Assembly (NCBI RefSeq): GCF_018129085.1
Contig: NZ_JAAGBB010000005.1
Location: forward strand, 124,001 to 188,000
Direction of reading: 5' to 3'
DNA: 64,000 nucleotides
From: Plastoroseomonas hellenica
Lineage (GTDB): Bacteria > Pseudomonadota > Alphaproteobacteria > Acetobacterales > Acetobacteraceae
The notes under the pieces are model-generated. The model made no database searches, had not been told where the DNA came from, and was given only the letters and a program-made list of their open reading frames with translations. The position numbers and the translations under genes were made by a program. Numbering within the stretch: the first letter of the stretch is position 1; each line of letters begins with the position of its first letter. Below, piece by piece: positions 8,460-17,146 of this stretch.

Positions 8460-9365
8460 TCAGGGCAGCTTATGCGCGACTGCATAGGCCCGTGCCACCT
8501 CGACCGCCATTTTGGCGAGCGTCGGCATCAGCGTGGCGGCGGGTGCCGCGCGGCAGGTCGCGGTGAGCCGGATCGGCGGCATCTCCAGCCCCGCATCGAT
8601 GAGCTGCAGCCCCCCGTTGGCGAGCGCCGGCCGCATCACCGCCTCGGGGATCACGCAGATGCCGATGCCGTCGACCGCCATGCGGATGATGGTGGCGATC
8701 GAAGCGCTGACATGGATCCGCGGCGTCCGCTGCGTCCGTTCCCGCAGCACCTGCTGCAACTGGTGATAATTGGGCGTGTTCCGCGGATAGGTGATGAAGG
8801 CCTGACGCGCCAACACCTCCGCGGGCACGGGACCCTGCCCGAGGCCGAGCCGGGGGCTGCAGGCGAAAGCGTGCTGGAACGGATGCAGTTCGAGGTCGAT
8901 GAAGTCGGGCTCGGCGATCGGCCCGGCGAAAAGGCCGAGGTCGAGTTCCTGACGCAGCAGGCCGCCCTTCATGCGGGTCGTCAGGTCCACCTCGATGTCG
9001 AAGGTCACCGAGGGATGCGCGCGGCTGACACGTTCGATGAAGTCGGGCAGCCAGGTCTGGGCGATGGTCTCGGAGACGCCGAGCCGCACCAGGCCGCTGA
9101 AGCTGGCGGGAGCCGCGACGGCGTTCAGCATCTCCGTCCGCATCTGCAGCAGCCGGTCGGCATGCTCCAGCAGCACCTTGCCCTTGGCGGTCAGGATCGC
9201 CGCGCGGCGGGTGCGCTCCAGCAGCTTGCCGCCCAATTCGAGCTCGAGCGCCGCGATCCGCTGGGAGACGGCGGGCTGGGTGGTGTAGAGCCGTTCGGCC
9301 GCGCGCTGGAAGCTGCGCAGCGTCGCCACCCAGTAGAAGACCTCCAGGCTGCGGAACTCGACCAA
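8460..9365 (-). CDS. LysR-family regulator of the hyu unit (proposed)
   Basis: 301 residues. The N-terminal HTH reads SLEVFYWVATLRSFQRAAERLYTTQPAVSQRI in pieces typical of LysR, with a substrate-binding fold after residue 90. It lies 88 bases downstream of the FAD oxidoreductase gene on the same strand, so it may be the last gene of the hyuB-hyuA-oxidase unit. A LysR-type T-N11-A palindrome upstream of hyuB (14733-14749) is a plausible binding site. The assignment to that operon rests only on position. Confidence 0.87.
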   Translation of the reverse strand: MVEFRSLEVFYWVATLRSFQRAAERLYTTQPAVSQRIAALELELGGKLLERTRRAAILTAKGKVLLEHADRLLQMRTEMLNAVAAPASFSGLVRLGVSETIAQTWLPDFIERVSRAHPSVTFDIEVDLTTRMKGGLLRQELDLGLFAGPIAEPDFIDLELHPFQHAFACSPRLGLGQGPVPAEVLARQAFITYPRNTPNYHQLQQVLRERTQRTPRIHVSASIATIIRMAVDGIGICVIPEAVMRPALANGGLQLIDAGLEMPPIRLTATCRAAPAATLMPTLAKMAVEVARAYAVAHKLP

Positions 9366-9453
9366 GCGACTCGCCCTCTGCTGCCGCGCGCTTCGGAAGC
9401 GCGGCAGGATGCCCGGCTGGAAACCGTCACCGCAATGCCACGGGCGCCGGGCT

Positions 9454-10695
9454 TCAAAACCGCGCCGGTGCGTAGGGCGTGGGGTCCAGGAAGGGCGCCG
9501 CGCCGGTGATCATGTCGGCGAGCAGCCGGCCGGTGGTGGGGCCGAGCGTCAGCCCCTGATGCGCATGGCCGAAGGCGGCCCAGAGACCCTGCTGCGCCGG
9601 GATCGGGCCGATGATCGGCAGCATGTCCGGCGTGCAGGGGCGGGTGCCCATCCAGGGCTTGTCCTCCACCCGCTCGGCCAGCGGCAGCAGCCCGCGCGCG
9701 ACGGGTTCGGCGCGCTCGAGCTGGATCGGGCTCGGGTCCGCGTCCTCGCGCGCGAATTCGGCGCCGGTGGTCAGCCTGATGCCGGCCCGCATCGGCGCCA
9801 GCAGGAAGCCGCTGTCGACATCGATGAAGGGGGTGTGCAGCACCGCATTGCCCTGCAGCGTATAGTGCATGTGGTAGCCGCGCTTGCCGAAGGTCGGCGG
9901 CGCATAGCCCAACGACCTGGTGATGCGGGCGGAGGCGGCGCCGAGCGCGATGACGGCGCTTTCCGCCTCCACCGGGCCGTCGGCGGTCTGCACCCGCCAG
10001 CCCGATCCGGCCCGCGCGAGCGTCGCGGCATCGCCGGTCGCGAGGGTGCCGCCCTCGCCCGTGAACATCCCGGCATAGGCGAGGGTGAGCGCATGCGGAT
10101 CGCTGACCGAGAGCGGATCGGTCCAGTGGATGGCGCCGGCGCGCGTCACCAGCAGATGCGGCTCCGCGGCCGCCAGCGCGCGGCCGTCCAGCAGGCGGTG
10201 GTTGATGCCGTAGTCCCGCTGCGCGGCTTCGGCCTGTGCCGCCGCCGCTTCCAGCGCCTTGGCCGTGCCGTAGAGGCGCATCCAGCCGATCGGCCGCAGC
10301 AGCGCCATCGCGTCGGCGTTGCGCGCCAGCGCCAGGTGCTCGTCGACGCAGGTGGCGATCAGGCGCGAATAAGCGAGCACGGCGCGCAGGTAGCGCTCCG
10401 GCTCCGAATTCCACCAGTAGCGCAGCAGCGGTGAGACGAAGCCGGGCAGTGCCAGCGGGTGGTAATGGACGTCGATCGCCTGGTTGCGCGCGATCCGCAT
10501 GAGCTCCCCGAGCGCGCGCGGGAAGGGGTGGGGATAGACCGCCTCGCGCTGGATCAGCCCGCCATTGCCGAAGGAAGCGCCTTCGCCCGGGCCCTGGCGG
10601 TCGACCAGCACCACATCGCAGCCGCGCCGACGCAGATGCAGGGCCACCGAGACGCCGACCATCCCGGCACCCAGCACCATCACGGAACGCGGCAT
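9454..10695 (-). CDS. FAD-dependent D-amino-acid dehydrogenase / glycine oxidase-like protein
   Basis: 413 residues with an N-terminal dinucleotide-binding motif VLGAGMVGVSVALHLRRRG and the second FAD signature GASFGNGGL near residue 40. The C-terminal MGTRPCTPDMLPIIGP and GHAHQGLTLGP are the DAO-family FAD contacts. The family oxidises the C-N bond of D-amino acids, glycine or sarcosine to an imino acid. The gap to hyuA is 33 bases, so one transcript is likely. Hydantoin opening would give an N-carbamoyl amino acid and then the amine that this enzyme oxidises; that chain is inference. Confidence 0.85.
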   Translation of the reverse strand: MPRSVMVLGAGMVGVSVALHLRRRGCDVVLVDRQGPGEGASFGNGGLIQREAVYPHPFPRALGELMRIARNQAIDVHYHPLALPGFVSPLLRYWWNSEPERYLRAVLAYSRLIATCVDEHLALARNADAMALLRPIGWMRLYGTAKALEAAAAQAEAAQRDYGINHRLLDGRALAAAEPHLLVTRAGAIHWTDPLSVSDPHALTLAYAGMFTGEGGTLATGDAATLARAGSGWRVQTADGPVEAESAVIALGAASARITRSLGYAPPTFGKRGYHMHYTLQGNAVLHTPFIDVDSGFLLAPMRAGIRLTTGAEFAREDADPSPIQLERAEPVARGLLPLAERVEDKPWMGTRPCTPDMLPIIGPIPAQQGLWAAFGHAHQGLTLGPTTGRLLADMITGAAPFLDPTPYAPARF

Positions 10696-10728
10696 CCAGT
10701 CCTTCCTTGTTCGGCCGCCGCGATCCTT

Positions 10729-12834
10729 CTACGCGGCGATGCCGGTGTCGATGGTGATATTGCCATGCGGATCGAGGCGCGCGGTCATGCCCGGCGGCAC
10801 CACGCAGGTGCAGTCATATTCCTCGATCACCACCGGCCCCTGCCTGTCGCGCCCGACGAGGTGGCCGCGGCCCAGGATTGGCGTCGGCAGCCAGCCATGC
10901 TCCGGGCCGAAATAGGCCTGGCGCTCCCCGGGTGCGGCGGTCGCGGCCGCCATGCCGCCGCCGGTGTCGCGCAAGGTATCGAGCTCGCCGGTCGCCGCGA
11001 GGTTGAGGCTGACGAGCTCCACCGGCTCGCCCGGGCCGGCGCGATGGCCATAGGTGCGCTCATGCTCGTCGCCGAAGGCCTGGTCGAGCCGCGCCGAGGT
11101 CGCCTCGGTCACCGGGCCTTCCGGCATCGGCACCGAGAGCTCATAGGCCTGGCCCTTGTAGTGCAGCTTGGCAAAGCGGCGGAGATGGATCTGGTCGGGG
11201 CGGAAGCCGTCCGCCGCCAGCTTCTCCCGCGCCTGGTCCTCCAGCGCCTGCCAGGCGGCGACGAGGCCCGGCAGGTCGAGCGCCGTGGTGCGCTGCCGGT
11301 AGGTTCGGGAGAGGTGGTACTCCACATCCGAATAGAGCAGCCCGACCGCGGAGAAGACCCCGGCCGAGGGCGGCACGATGACGCGGCGGATGCCGAGCGC
11401 CCGCGCCATGCCGGCCGCGAAGAGCGGGCCGTTGCCGCCGAAGGCGACGAGCGCGAATTCCCGCGGGTCGCGCCCGCGCTCGGAGGACACCGCCTTGATC
11501 GCGCGGATCATGTTGGCGGCCGCGACGAGATGCGCGCCATGGGCCGCGCGCTCCACCGGGAGGCCGAGCGGCGCCGCGATCTTCTCCGCCAGCACGGCAC
11601 GCGACTTCTCGGCGTGCAGCTTGACGGCGCCGCCGGCGAGCTCCGTCGGATTGATGTAGCCGAGCACGACATTGGCGTCGGTCACGGTGGGCTCGGTGCC
11701 GCCGAGGTCGTAGCAGACCGGGCCCGGAAAGGCGCCGGCGCTCAGCGGCCCCACCTGCGGCGCGCCGCCGGCATCGATCGCGATGATGGAGCCGCCGCCG
11801 GCGCCGACCTCCGCGAGGTCGATCGCCGGCACCTTCAGCACATAGCCGGCGCCCGACATCAGCCGGGACCCGATCATGATGCCACCGCCGACGGAGTATT
11901 CCTCGGCCCGCGTCACCTCGCCATTCTCGACCAGCGCCGCCTTGGCGGTGGTGCCGCCCATGTCGAAGGAGATCACCTTGTCGAAGCCGGCGCGGCGGGC
12001 GAGTGCGCGGGCGCCGATCACGCCGGCGGCGGGGCCGGATTCGATGATGTGCACCGGCATCTCGGCCGCCACCTCGGCCGGCGTCAGCCCGCCATTCGAC
12101 TGCATGAGCAACAGGGGCGCGGTGATGCCGACGCCCTTCAGATCCGCGGTCAGCGACTTCAGGTACCGTCCGACCACCGGCTTGACGTAGGAGTTGATGA
12201 CGGTGGTCGAGGTGCGCTCGTATTCCTTGATCTCGGGCAGCACCTCCGAGCTGATCGAGAGCACCATCTCCGGCGCGCGCCTGCGGATGATGTCGCGGAT
12301 CATCCGCTCATGCGCGTCGTTGACATAGGCATGCAGCAGGCAGACCGAGATCGCCTCCACCTTCTCCGCCAGCAGCCGGTCCAGTGCCGCCTCGACCTCG
12401 GCGGGATCGAGCGGCCGCACGATCTTGCCCTTGGCGTCGACCCGCTCATCGACCTCCAGGCGCAGGCTGCGCTCGACCAGCGCCGGCGGCTTCTCCCAGA
12501 GCAGGTCATAGAGCCTGGGCATGCGCAGCAGCCGCAGCTCCAGCACGTCGCGGAAGCCCTTGGTGGTGATCAGCCCGGTGCGCGCGCCCTTCAGCTCCAG
12601 GATCGCGTTGGAGGCGACGGTGGTGCCGTGCAGCAACTCCGCCACATCGGCGCCGCCGAGCGCGTTCTCGCCGAAGGCCGCCGCCAGCCCTTCGCCGATG
12701 GCGCGGGCATAGTTGTCGACGGTCGAGGCGACCTTCTTGGTGATGATGCCGCCCCGGGCATCCATGATGCTGATGTCGGTGAAGGTGCCGCCGATATCGA
12801 CGCCGATGCGGACCTTGGTCTTCTGCGTGCTCAT
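10729..12834 (-). CDS. hyuA: Hydantoinase/oxoprolinase subunit A
   Basis: 701 residues from the ATG at 12834. The N-terminus IGVDIGGTFTDISIMD is the ATP-binding phosphate-1 motif of the actin-like hydantoinase A family. VISFDMGGTTAK near residue 290 is the second nucleotide motif, and AFGGNGPLFA is the conserved C-terminal loop. With subunit B it performs ATP-dependent opening of hydantoin or 5-oxoproline rings. Its start shares a 4-base ATGA overlap with the hyuB stop, which ensures coupled synthesis. The ring substrate is not determined by the sequence. Confidence 0.92.
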   Translation of the reverse strand: MSTQKTKVRIGVDIGGTFTDISIMDARGGIITKKVASTVDNYARAIGEGLAAAFGENALGGADVAELLHGTTVASNAILELKGARTGLITTKGFRDVLELRLLRMPRLYDLLWEKPPALVERSLRLEVDERVDAKGKIVRPLDPAEVEAALDRLLAEKVEAISVCLLHAYVNDAHERMIRDIIRRRAPEMVLSISSEVLPEIKEYERTSTTVINSYVKPVVGRYLKSLTADLKGVGITAPLLLMQSNGGLTPAEVAAEMPVHIIESGPAAGVIGARALARRAGFDKVISFDMGGTTAKAALVENGEVTRAEEYSVGGGIMIGSRLMSGAGYVLKVPAIDLAEVGAGGGSIIAIDAGGAPQVGPLSAGAFPGPVCYDLGGTEPTVTDANVVLGYINPTELAGGAVKLHAEKSRAVLAEKIAAPLGLPVERAAHGAHLVAAANMIRAIKAVSSERGRDPREFALVAFGGNGPLFAAGMARALGIRRVIVPPSAGVFSAVGLLYSDVEYHLSRTYRQRTTALDLPGLVAAWQALEDQAREKLAADGFRPDQIHLRRFAKLHYKGQAYELSVPMPEGPVTEATSARLDQAFGDEHERTYGHRAGPGEPVELVSLNLAATGELDTLRDTGGGMAAATAAPGERQAYFGPEHGWLPTPILGRGHLVGRDRQGPVVIEEYDCTCVVPPGMTARLDPHGNITIDTGIAA

Positions 12835-14642
12835 GCCTGTCTCTCCGGCCACTCGACGGCCTGCTTTGGCGTCTCGCGCAGCGCATAGGGCGTCTCCTGC
12901 CAGCCGCGGGCGGTGCGGATGCGGCCGCGCAGCGCCTCGGTGGCGGGCAGGTCGACCGAACGTCCATCCGCGGTCAGGACCACGCCGTAGAGCTCGCGCG
13001 CGGAGGCCGCGCTGACGAAGTCGTTCCAGACATCCTTCAGCACGCGCGCCGGTTCGCGCTCCAGCGGGTCGCCCCAGCCGCCGCCGGCCGCGGTCTCGTG
13101 CACGAAGAGATCGCCGCGGCGGAGCTGGCCGTAGAACTTGGCCGGATAGACTTCCGGCGCACCGCCGGCACGCGTCAGGACGTTCATGGAGGCGCCGCCG
13201 GGATAGCCGCCGTAGAGGCCATAGGGCCGGATGTCGCGCCGGTCCGAGCGGATGGAGATCACCGCCTCCTCGCCGAGGAAGCGGTAGGCGCGGCGATAGG
13301 GCGCGCCGCCGCGGAACTGGCCGGCGCCGCCGCGGTCGCCCAGCAGCTCGTAGCATTCGACGAAGAGCGGCTGCTCCGCCTCGATCACCTCGCTCGACTG
13401 CCCCGCCATGTTGGCGAACATGTGCGAATTGCCGTCGAGCCCGTCGGCGAAGGCGCGCCCGCCCCAGGCGCAGCAGGTGAAGTCGCAGAAGATGTAGGGC
13501 TTCCGCTCCGCGTCGTAGCCGCCGATCGAGATGTTGGTGTTGCCGCCGTCGCCCGCCGCGGTGACCTTGCCGGGGACCATCTGCGCCAGCGCGCCGAAGA
13601 CGGTGTCGACCATGCGGAAGCCGGTGAGGCCGCGCGCGGCGACCGAGGCCGGGTGCACGCAGTTCACGATGGTGCCGGCGGGCGCCACCACCTCGATCGC
13701 GCGGAAGGCGCCTTCGTTGTTGGGGATCCGGTCCTCCATCACCGAGAGCACGCCGCAATAGGAAGCGGATTTGGTGAAGGAGAGCGTCGCGTTCAGCGCG
13801 CCCCGCACCTGGGGGGAGGAGCCGGTCCAGTCGAACAGGATGCGGTCCCCGGTCTTGTGCACGGCGACCTTGAGCCGGATCGGCTTGCCGACATCGATGC
13901 CGTCATCGTCGAGGAAATCCTCGAAGGTGAAGGTGCCGTCCGGCAGCTTCGCGATCTCGGCGCGCGCCATGCGCTCGGAATGGTCGAGCATCGCATCCGT
14001 GAGCCGCTGCACCTTGGCGATGCCGTAGGAGCGGCAGAGATCGGTGAAGGCCACCTCCGCGACATGGCAGGCAGCGAGCTGCGCGCGGATGTCGCCGGCC
14101 ACCATGTCGGGCACCCGGACATTCGTCAGAAGCAGCTCGAAGAAGGTCTCGTTGCGGTGCCCGGCATCGTAGATGCGCATCGGGGGGATGCGCACGCCTT
14201 CCTGGTAGATCTCGATCGAATCCGGCGCGTTCGACCCCGCGACGCGGCCGCCGACATCGGTGTGGTGGGAGATGGTGCCGGCGAAGGCGACCAGCTCGCC
14301 GTCGACGAAGATCGGCTTGAAGATGAAGATGTCCGGCAGGTGCATGCCGCCATGGAAGGGATCGTTCAGGGCATAGACGTCGCCCGGCCGGATCGCGCCC
14401 TCGAAGCGGGCGAGCACGGCGGCGAGCGCGGTCGGCATGGAGCCGAGATGCGCCGGCAGCGAGAAGCCCTGGGCGATCATCCGGCCGCGCCCGTCGAAGA
14501 AGGCGGTCGAGTAGTCGAGGTTGTCGCGGAGCACGGTGGAATAGGTCGTGCGGTGCACGGTCAGCGCCATCTCGTCGGCGACGGAAAGCAGCGAGTTGCG
14601 GAACAGCTCGAACTCGAAGGGATCGAAGGAGGCTGTCGTCAT
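12831..14642 (-). CDS. hyuB: Hydantoinase/oxoprolinase subunit B
   Basis: 603 residues starting MTTASFDPFEFELFRN. The DPFEFELFRNSLLSVADEM opening, ALNDPFHGGMHLPD at about residue 110, and the C-terminal GGGWGDPLEREP are signatures of the HyuB/oxoprolinase B family. It partners the ATP-binding subunit A gene, which it overlaps by 4 bases. An upstream in-frame ATG at 14711 adds 23 Arg/Pro-rich residues and is unlikely. It is first in the unit and lies about 90 bases from a LysR-type palindrome. Confidence 0.92.
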   Translation of the reverse strand: MTTASFDPFEFELFRNSLLSVADEMALTVHRTTYSTVLRDNLDYSTAFFDGRGRMIAQGFSLPAHLGSMPTALAAVLARFEGAIRPGDVYALNDPFHGGMHLPDIFIFKPIFVDGELVAFAGTISHHTDVGGRVAGSNAPDSIEIYQEGVRIPPMRIYDAGHRNETFFELLLTNVRVPDMVAGDIRAQLAACHVAEVAFTDLCRSYGIAKVQRLTDAMLDHSERMARAEIAKLPDGTFTFEDFLDDDGIDVGKPIRLKVAVHKTGDRILFDWTGSSPQVRGALNATLSFTKSASYCGVLSVMEDRIPNNEGAFRAIEVVAPAGTIVNCVHPASVAARGLTGFRMVDTVFGALAQMVPGKVTAAGDGGNTNISIGGYDAERKPYIFCDFTCCAWGGRAFADGLDGNSHMFANMAGQSSEVIEAEQPLFVECYELLGDRGGAGQFRGGAPYRRAYRFLGEEAVISIRSDRRDIRPYGLYGGYPGGASMNVLTRAGGAPEVYPAKFYGQLRRGDLFVHETAAGGGWGDPLEREPARVLKDVWNDFVSAASARELYGVVLTADGRSVDLPATEALRGRIRTARGWQETPYALRETPKQAVEWPERQA

Positions 14643-14732
14643 CGGCGGGGCTCCAAGGGGATGGGCGCGTGGCCGATGGCAGGGTCGGCGGAGACGGGCG
14701 GCTCTGTCCAATCCTCAGGGGCGAAGCTGACG

Positions 14733-14749
14733 CATAAGCGTTGCTTATG
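14733..14749. promoter_or_regulatory. LysR-type operator candidate
   Basis: A perfect inverted repeat, CATAAGC-GTT-GCTTATG, contains T-N11-A, the LysR box rule. It lies about 90 bases upstream of hyuB. The nearest LysR gene is at the distal end of the same unit. Confidence 0.6.
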
Positions 14750-14823
14750 GTGGGGTGACCGGTTCCGAGGCAGCAAGGCGGGTCCTCGGGCAGTCGAGTG
14801 CCCGGGACAGGCGGAACGGCCCG

Positions 14824-15768
14824 CTACTTTGTATCGAGTTCGATGCGACGCTTCAGCAGCCAGCTATTCGCCTCGACCGTGGCGCGGCGGGCCACGCGGT
14901 CATCGCGCGCCTGCCGCGCCTTCGCGTCCAGCGTCTCCGCGGCGGCCGCGAGCCTGGCCTGCAGGGCCTGGGCGGAGGCGCCGAGCCGGATGCGCAGCTT
15001 CTCCCCGGCCGCATCGCCCGCGCCGCGCAGCTTGCGCTCCGCCACCAGCTTCATGCTGGCGACGCAGACGGAGACCAGGGTCACCACCTCCGTCTGGTGT
15101 GGCGCGCCCGCCTCCGGCTGCTGTTCGACCAGGCGCAGCACGTCATGCGCGAAGCCCGCGATGTCGCTTACCAACGGATAGCCGAGGGCGCCGCTCTGCT
15201 TCCTCACGACGTGCAGGTGCTGCAGCAGGGTCTCGATCTGCGCCTTGAGCAGCGGACCGCCGCCCAGAAGCGTGGTGGCGGCCGCCTCCAGCAGCGCGAT
15301 CTCCTGCGGCAGCCGGGCCTCGTAGCTTTCCGCGAGGCTGGCCAGCGCGTCGTCGCCCAGCCGCGGCGGCGCCATGCCGAGCGCGCTCGCGACATGGCCG
15401 GTCAAGGCCTTCGGCAGCACCGGCTTCAGCAGCCAGGCCGCGGCCTTGAGCTGCTGCGCCTCCCAGGCATCACGCTGGTCGCGGCTGGCGGTGAGGATGA
15501 TGACGGGGATGGCGGCACCGTCGGGCCGGGCGCGCAGCCGGCGCAGGAAGGTCATGCCGTCCATCGGCGCCGCCTGGCAGTCGCAGAGCACCAGGTCGAT
15601 CCGCCGCTGCGACAGGAGGTCGAGCGCGTCCTGGCCATTCCCGGTCTGCAGGATCTCCTTGCAGCCGGCCTCGCGCAGGATGGTGCGCACGGCGGCGCGC
15701 ATGGCCGGGTCGCCATCCAGCATCAGGATGGTGACCCGCGAGAAGCCGGTGGTGTGGTCCGACGACAT
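14824..15768 (-). CDS. Receiver-Hpt protein, degenerate paralogue
   Basis: 314 residues: receiver domain (about 12-130), then a four-helix Hpt-like domain (about 140-240) and a basic C-terminal helix. Phospho-acceptor Asp63 (LVLCDCQ), Thr93 and Lys115 are present. The second residue of the acidic pair at 18-19 is Gly, whereas the paralogue at 19687 has Asp there. The Hpt histidine His186 is kept, but the motif reads HVVRK instead of HxxKG. It has no kinase of its own next to it. The high identity to 19687..20631 and the shared promoter boxes show a duplication. Phosphotransfer is probably impaired, which is inference. Confidence 0.87.
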   Translation of the reverse strand: MSSDHTTGFSRVTILMLDGDPAMRAAVRTILREAGCKEILQTGNGQDALDLLSQRRIDLVLCDCQAAPMDGMTFLRRLRARPDGAAIPVIILTASRDQRDAWEAQQLKAAAWLLKPVLPKALTGHVASALGMAPPRLGDDALASLAESYEARLPQEIALLEAAATTLLGGGPLLKAQIETLLQHLHVVRKQSGALGYPLVSDIAGFAHDVLRLVEQQPEAGAPHQTEVVTLVSVCVASMKLVAERKLRGAGDAAGEKLRIRLGASAQALQARLAAAAETLDAKARQARDDRVARRATVEANSWLLKRRIELDTK

Positions 15769-15829
15769 GCGTTCCCTCGGCGGCGTCGTTCTCCCGGCGC
15801 CGGTGAACGCCCATCCTCCGTGTGTTGTC

Positions 15830-15876
15830 TTAAGGCCGGTTTAGCGCCCGCGCGAGCTCGCTTAATGGCAACTTAG
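15830..15876 (-). promoter_or_regulatory. Paired CtrA-like boxes upstream of receiver-Hpt paralogue 1
   Basis: Two TTAA-N7-TTAG sites (CTAA-N7-TTAA on the gene strand) lie at 15830-15844 and 15862-15876, spaced 32 bases start to start. The first is 62 bases upstream of the start codon. The alphaproteobacterial CtrA consensus is TTAA-N7-TTAA, so each site matches 7 of 8 fixed bases. The same pair with the same spacing precedes the paralogue at 20631. Confidence 0.6.
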
Positions 15877-15999
15877 CGGGACCGGGGCGGGTGCATCGAA
15901 GATCCTGCATGCCGGATGCGGGAGGCTTCCCGCCAACACCCGGAGCCCGGCCCGTCCGGATTCCATCCGGGCCGAATCTACTCTAGACTATTGGGACCG

Positions 16000-16710
16000 A
16001 TGAACCACATTCGCGAACCATGGCTGCCTCTGGTGCCGCTCGGGGTGGGATACTACACCGCACCCGAGGCCGGCAGGCTGCTGCACATCCCGGCCCGGAA
16101 CATCAATCGCTGGCTTGGCGGCTACCGCTTCTCGAGCAAGGGCCATGATGTGGACATGCTTCCGCTGTGGCAACCGCAGCTGCCGCGGGCGGAGAAGCAC
16201 CTCGAACTCGGTTTCCGCGACCTGATCGAATTGCGTTTCGTGAAGGCGTTTCTGGATGCCGGCCTCAGCCTGCTGACGATTCGTCGCTGCCTCGAACGTG
16301 CACGCGAGTATCTGCGCAGCGATCATCCCTTCTCGACGCAGCAATTCCGCACGGACGGCCGCACCATCTTCCTGGAGAGCATGTCCGAGACCGCACCAAG
16401 CGAGCTCCTCGACCTCAAGAAGCGGCAATACGTCATCAAGCCAGCCATCGAGCGCACCTTCAGGGACCTCGATATCGAAGCGGACAGCGTGGCCAGATGG
16501 CGTCCGTTCCGCGGCAAGGCTTCGATCGTGATCGACCCGAACCGCTCCTTCGGGCAGCCGGTCGCCACGAAATACGGAGTTCCGACCGTTGTTCTCGCGG
16601 ATGCCCTGGAGGCCGAAGGCAGCCCGGATCGGGTAGCCAGGCTATACGACCTGCCGGTGAGCGTCGTTCAGGACGCGATCGCCTTCGAACGCTCCCTTGC
16701 CACGGCGTGA
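16000..16710 (+). CDS. DUF433-type antitoxin with MerR-like HTH
   Basis: 236 residues from the ATG at 16000. The N-terminus GYYTAPEAGRLLHIPARNIN reads like a MerR/excisionase helix-turn-helix. The C-terminus (VPTVVLADALEAEG, then VARLYDLPVSVVQDAI) is the DUF433 domain, found in VapB-like antitoxins. It overlaps the PIN-like toxin gene by 4 bases, the usual antitoxin-first arrangement. An upstream start at 15916 is possible but gives low-complexity sequence. It probably neutralises the toxin and represses its own promoter. Confidence 0.75.
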   Translation: MNHIREPWLPLVPLGVGYYTAPEAGRLLHIPARNINRWLGGYRFSSKGHDVDMLPLWQPQLPRAEKHLELGFRDLIELRFVKAFLDAGLSLLTIRRCLERAREYLRSDHPFSTQQFRTDGRTIFLESMSETAPSELLDLKKRQYVIKPAIERTFRDLDIEADSVARWRPFRGKASIVIDPNRSFGQPVATKYGVPTVVLADALEAEGSPDRVARLYDLPVSVVQDAIAFERSLATA

Positions 16711-17102
16711 AGGTCTTTTTCGATCATAACCTCTCACCGGCGCTCGCCCGCGCTCTCCACGAGCTTTTCAAGCCGCAGCACGAGGTGGTCGCACTGCGGG
16801 ACAAGTTTCCCGCGACGATCAGTGACCTGGATTGGATCACGGCTTTGAGCCGGGATGGCCAGTGGGTCGTTATCTCGGGAGATCGGCGCATTACCCGCAA
16901 TCGTGCCGAATATCAGGCGTTCGGGAACTCCCGACTGATCGGAATGTTCCTGTCGAAGGGTCTGCAGAAAGCACCGGTCGTCAAGCAAGCTGAACGTCTT
17001 CTGGCGCTCTGGAGCACTATCGAGACCGTGGCGGGCACGGTCACCGGCGGAGCGATGTTTGAGCTGCCGATGGCATCCAATCGGCTGTCGCAGATCAAGT
17101 AG
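16707..17102 (+). CDS. PIN-like toxin (VapC45/DUF5615 type)
   Basis: 131 residues read from a GTG that overlaps the antitoxin stop as GTGA. The opening VKVFFDHNLSPALARAL supplies the first acidic residue of a PIN-like fold. ISDLDWITALSRDGQWVVIS and GDRRITRN supply the other expected acidic positions. Such proteins are RNases in toxin-antitoxin pairs. The open frame extends far upstream inside the antitoxin gene, but only this portion has family features. Specificity for tRNA or mRNA is unknown. Confidence 0.72.
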   Translation: MKVFFDHNLSPALARALHELFKPQHEVVALRDKFPATISDLDWITALSRDGQWVVISGDRRITRNRAEYQAFGNSRLIGMFLSKGLQKAPVVKQAERLLALWSTIETVAGTVTGGAMFELPMASNRLSQIK

Positions 17103-17146
17103 GCACGGGATCGGCTGAAGATGCTCGCCGGGTGACGGGGCGCGAT

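Noticed and set aside
10459-12888. 809-codon open frame on the plus strand opposite hyuA, and the 906-codon frame at 17132-19852 opposite the kinase
   Set aside because: Both are antisense shadows created by GC-rich third codon positions. Their translations are Arg/Ala/Gly-rich with no domain, while the opposite strands carry clear family motifs.
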